A stretch of DNA of 17,070 nucleotides from Xanthobacteraceae bacterium (GTDB taxonomy: Bacteria > Pseudomonadota > Alphaproteobacteria > Rhizobiales > Xanthobacteraceae): positions 1 through 17,070 of the forward strand of contig JASHRR010001024.1 in assembly GCA_030037185.1 (NCBI GenBank), given 5' to 3'. The translations under genes were made by a program, and so were the position numbers. The notes beneath the pieces were generated by a model. The model was not told where the DNA came from and made no database searches. It worked only from the letters and a program-made list of their open reading frames with translations. The stretch's first letter is position 1; each line of letters starts with the position of its first letter. Below are positions 14,608 to 17,070 of this stretch, one piece after another.

Positions 14608-16323
14608 ATGCCAGTGCAAAACGCAGAAATCGCGGCCATGTTCGATCAGGCCGCCGATCTCCTCGAGATCCAGGGTGAGAACCAGTTCCGCGTCCGCGCC
14701 TATCGCCGCGCGGCCCGCGTCATCGAGGGCTTGCCGCAGAGCGTTCGCAGCTTGCTTTCCGCCGGACGTGACCTGTCAGAGCTTCCCGGAGTCGGCAAGG
14801 ACTTGGCCCGCAAAATTGCTGACATCGTGAAGAGCGGGCATTTCGGGCTCCTCGATGACCTCAGGAAAGAGCTGCCCGGTGAGTTGGGCGATATAGCCGC
14901 GCTGCCCGGGCTCGGGCCGAAGCGCGCCAAGCTGCTTTACGACATGCTCAAGGTGCGCACCCTCGACGACCTCCGCCGGGTCGCTGAAACCGGCCGCTTG
15001 CGCGAACTCAAGGGCTTCGGTCCCATCATTGCAAGGAAGCTCTCGGAGGCGCTCGAAAAACCCAGGGCCCAGAGGCGCTTCAAGCTCTCGGTCGCCGAGG
15101 CCGAAGCCGAGGCTCTGGTGGGCTTTCTCCGCGACGGCAAGCGCATCGTCGTCGCCGGCAGCTATCGGCGGCGGCGCGACACGATCGGCGATCTCGACCT
15201 GCTGGTGACGGCGGAGGATGGTGCCGCCGTCGGCGACAAACTGACGCGCTATGAAAACGTCGCCGAAGTGCTCGCCCACGGTCCGACCCGCACGACCGTC
15301 ATCCTGCGCTCCGGAATCCAGGTCGATGTGCGCGCGGTTCCGGAAGGGAGCTATGGCGCGGCGCTCATCTATTTCACCGGATCGAAGGCGCACAATATCG
15401 CGCTGCGTGGGCTTGCCATCGCGCGCGACTGGAAGCTCAATGAATACGGTTTGTTTGCGGGCAAACGGCGCATTGCCGGCACGACCGAAGAAGAGGTTTA
15501 CAAGAAGCTCGGCCTCGCTTTTGTTCCGCCGGAATTGCGCGAGGACCGCGGCGAGGTCGAACTCGCGAAGGCCAATAAGCTGCCGCGCCTCGTGACCCTG
15601 TCAGACATCCGGGGCGATCTTCACGTGCACTCCGACTGGACCGATGGCACCGCCACCATCAAAGCCATGGCAGAAGGTGCACGTGCACTCGGCTACACCT
15701 ACATGGCGCTCACCGACCACAGCCGACGCTTCGCCATGGCGCATGGTCTCGATCCCGCGCGCCTGTCGCGACAGGGTAAGAAAATCGATCGGCTGAACGA
15801 GCGGCTCGAGGGCATCACCGTTCTCAAGGGGATCGAGGTCGATATCCTCAAAGACGGCAGCCTCGACCTGCCGGATGCAAGCCTGGCCGAGCTCGACGTC
15901 GTGATCGCCTCCGTCCACTCCTATTTCGACCTGCCGCGCCAGGCCCAGACCGATCGAGTCATCCGCGCCATGCGAAATCGCCACGTTTCCATTGTTGGTC
16001 ATCCGACCGGGCGGCTGATCGGTGCGCGAGAGCCCTATGAGATCGACATGGAGCGCGTCATCGCCGCCGCTCGCGAGTTCGGCTGCCATCTCGAAATCAA
16101 TGCCGAGCCGGATCGGCTCGATATCAACGACATCCATGCCTATGCGGCCAAGGAAGCCGGCGTCAAGCTCGCGATTTCAACTGATGCGCATTCGCTCGAC
16201 GCATTCCGATACATGCGCTTCGGCATCGACCAGGCGCGGCGGGCCTGGCTGACAGCGGATGATGTGATCAACACGCGCCCGCTCGCTGAGTTACGCAAGC
16301 TATCGCGCCGGCAGGTCATTTGA
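14608..16323 (+). CDS. polX: Family X DNA polymerase with PHP domain (PolX)
   Basis: Gap-filling DNA repair polymerase with 3'-5' exonuclease activity. ATG 14608 (571 aa) is chosen because GGA lies 7 nt upstream and MPVQNAEIAAMFD fits the N-termini of relatives; ATG 14596 is four codons longer. Domain order in this numbering: 8-kDa-like N-terminus with helix-hairpin-helix motifs (LPGVGKDLARKIADI at about 59; LPGLGPKRAKLL at about 99; LKGFGPIIARKL at about 134). Then the pol-beta palm GSYRRRRDTIGDLDLL, with metal ligands D195 and D197 and the third D240 in QVDVRAVP. From about 333 a PHP domain has DLHVHSDWTDG (H339, H341), LTDHS, GIEVDIL (E409), ASVHSYF (H437), VGHPTGR (H465) and STDAH (D526, H528). 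All expected metal ligands are present. Length matches B. subtilis PolX (about 570 aa). Confidence 0.95.
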   Translation: MPVQNAEIAAMFDQAADLLEIQGENQFRVRAYRRAARVIEGLPQSVRSLLSAGRDLSELPGVGKDLARKIADIVKSGHFGLLDDLRKELPGELGDIAALPGLGPKRAKLLYDMLKVRTLDDLRRVAETGRLRELKGFGPIIARKLSEALEKPRAQRRFKLSVAEAEAEALVGFLRDGKRIVVAGSYRRRRDTIGDLDLLVTAEDGAAVGDKLTRYENVAEVLAHGPTRTTVILRSGIQVDVRAVPEGSYGAALIYFTGSKAHNIALRGLAIARDWKLNEYGLFAGKRRIAGTTEEEVYKKLGLAFVPPELREDRGEVELAKANKLPRLVTLSDIRGDLHVHSDWTDGTATIKAMAEGARALGYTYMALTDHSRRFAMAHGLDPARLSRQGKKIDRLNERLEGITVLKGIEVDILKDGSLDLPDASLAELDVVIASVHSYFDLPRQAQTDRVIRAMRNRHVSIVGHPTGRLIGAREPYEIDMERVIAAAREFGCHLEINAEPDRLDINDIHAYAAKEAGVKLAISTDAHSLDAFRYMRFGIDQARRAWLTADDVINTRPLAELRKLSRRQVI

Positions 16324-16480
16324 TTTGGACATTGACGGCGCTACTCAGAATCGGACTGAGCATCATCGCTATATTCGAACTGACCTGCACTTCGTAAGGC
16401 TCGCGAGTCCGGGTTGGCGAAGACAATGGATCAGCCAGAATGACGAACAGCAAGAGGGACACAAACGCGAGCATCGGCAT
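16316..16480 (-). CDS. Possible small membrane or exported peptide, 54 aa
   Basis: The minus strand reads 54 codons from ATG 16480 to TGA at 16316-16318. The N-terminus is strongly hydrophobic (MPMLAFVSLLLFVILADP), like a signal anchor, followed by a polar middle (SSPTRTREPYEVQVSS). The end overlaps the polX 3' end by 8 bp in antisense. No clear ribosome site is present and the family is unknown, so this may be a chance frame. Confidence 0.3.
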   Translation of the reverse strand: MPMLAFVSLLLFVILADPLSSPTRTREPYEVQVSSNIAMMLSPILSSAVNVQIK

Positions 16481-16664
16481 CTGCCAATTAGCTTTGTGAA
16501 GCTATATGGATAAACCACAGGTGCGATCCGCAGCACGGAGGGCGAGATTCGCTGGCGCCTATTCGTTCGGCAAGCTATCCAATCTCCAAGGATAGCGCGC
16601 GCGTCAATGCCGCGTGAGTCTCAATGACTTCCTGAGCGTGACGACTTGCCGGCGTTGATTGGCC

Positions 16665-16901
16665 CCGACGATCTTTATCGCGCGCATGTTGATTAGCAAG
16701 GGCAACGAGGGCTTCGATGCTGCGCGCAAGCGATACGTTGATCTGATCGAGGCCGGGATTATTGATCCAACCAAGGTCGTTCGCATTGCCCTCGAAAACG
16801 CCGTGTCGGTCGCCAGCGTTATGTTGCTGACCGAGGCGACCATGACGGAGATCCCGGAAGCCAAGAAGGAACAAACGGCAGAGCCCGAAATGGCGATGTG
16901 A
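16665..16901 (+). pseudogene. groL: GroEL (Hsp60) C-terminal remnant
   Basis: The plus strand reads [16 protein letters not shown], then [40 protein letters not shown] and a short Glu/Lys tail ending MAM before TGA at 16899-16901. This is the C-terminal equatorial-domain end of the GroEL chaperonin ([28 protein letters not shown]). The preceding roughly 470 residues are absent: an in-frame TGA lies just before 16659 and upstream sequence shows no chaperonin features. The Gly-Gly-Met tail common in GroEL is replaced by a charged tail ending in Met. No ribosome site precedes the few remaining codons, so expression is unlikely. Confidence 0.8.
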
Positions 16902-16927
16902 GGAGGCCAATCTTGCTGCAGTGGCCA

Positions 16928-17070
16928 TCAGTCCGGCTCGCGTTCCAGCACGCAGCAATGCGGTGCTTCATTGCCGGCTGATTCCTCACTCAGCACGGCG
17001 CCGGTCACCGGGTTGGGCCGGAACGTCGTGCAACCCTTGAGTCCGCTGTCGTAAGCCAGGTCATAGACCT
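16928..17070 (-). CDS. nrdJ: B12-dependent ribonucleotide reductase, C-terminal end (partial)
   Basis: Only the last 46 codons lie in the window; the gene enters from the right edge and stops with TGA at 16928-16930. The visible peptide (YDSGLKGCTTFRPNPVTGAV and, at the end, HCCVLEREPD) matches the C-terminus I know from class II, adenosylcobalamin-dependent ribonucleoside-diphosphate reductases. These make deoxyribonucleotides for DNA synthesis without oxygen. The C-terminal Cys pair would be the thioredoxin-accessible shuttle pair of the enzyme. It is convergent with the GroEL remnant, the two stops lying 26 bp apart. The symbol is tentative because most of the gene is outside. Confidence 0.72.
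   Translation of the reverse strand, partial: VYDLAYDSGLKGCTTFRPNPVTGAVLSEESAGNEAPHCCVLEREPD

Noticed and set aside
14311..14639. Minus-strand frame of about 100 codons before polX
   Set aside because: It overlaps the polX start, has no recognisable family, and shows composition expected from chance in GC-rich DNA.
16905..16926. Short GGCCA/TGGCC hairpin between the GroEL remnant and the reductase stop
   Set aside because: Only 5 bp of stem with a 12-nt loop and no T-run, which is too weak to call a terminator.

Overview
The window reads as chromosomal DNA of a GC-rich alphaproteobacterium, most likely Bradyrhizobium or a close relative. This is an inference from the protein families and high-GC codon use; no marker gene proves it. 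No rRNA, tRNA, CRISPR array or intact insertion sequence was seen.

Left part (1-8.9 kb): a dense run of intact genes, most of them for exported enzymes. A Tat-exported amidohydrolase (-) is divergent from an unusual secreted protein (+) that joins a carboxypeptidase-regulatory-like domain, a c-type haem site and a virginiamycin-B-lyase-like beta-propeller. That gene converges, across a perfect 14-bp-stem hairpin, on a secreted amidase-signature enzyme (-). A secreted alpha/beta hydrolase, a cytoplasmic aldo/keto reductase and a small periplasmic cytochrome c follow on +. Together they suggest periplasmic hydrolysis and oxidation of amides or esters with electron transfer to c-type haem. The substrate is unknown.

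Middle part (9.1-14.5 kb): three plausible intact genes or ORFs (a beta-lactamase-fold serine hydrolase, an APH-fold kinase-like protein and an unidentified ORF) sit among decayed gene fragments. Reading across frames shows remnants of a YfcE-type metallophosphoesterase, a VOC/glyoxalase protein, a GrpB/UPF0157 protein, a serine recombinase, the C-terminus of a nicotinate phosphoribosyltransferase and the N-terminus of a SufS-type cysteine desulfurase. Each carries frameshifts, truncations or both. This is a gene graveyard, probably an old integration or rearrangement region.

Right part (14.6-17.07 kb): an intact bacterial family X DNA polymerase with a PHP domain (PolX), a possible 54-aa membrane or exported peptide antisense to its end, a GroEL C-terminal remnant, and the 3' end of a probable B12-dependent ribonucleotide reductase entering from the right edge on the minus strand.

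No clearly new defence or mobile system was found. The most notable items are the three-domain haem/beta-propeller protein and the concentration of decayed genes.
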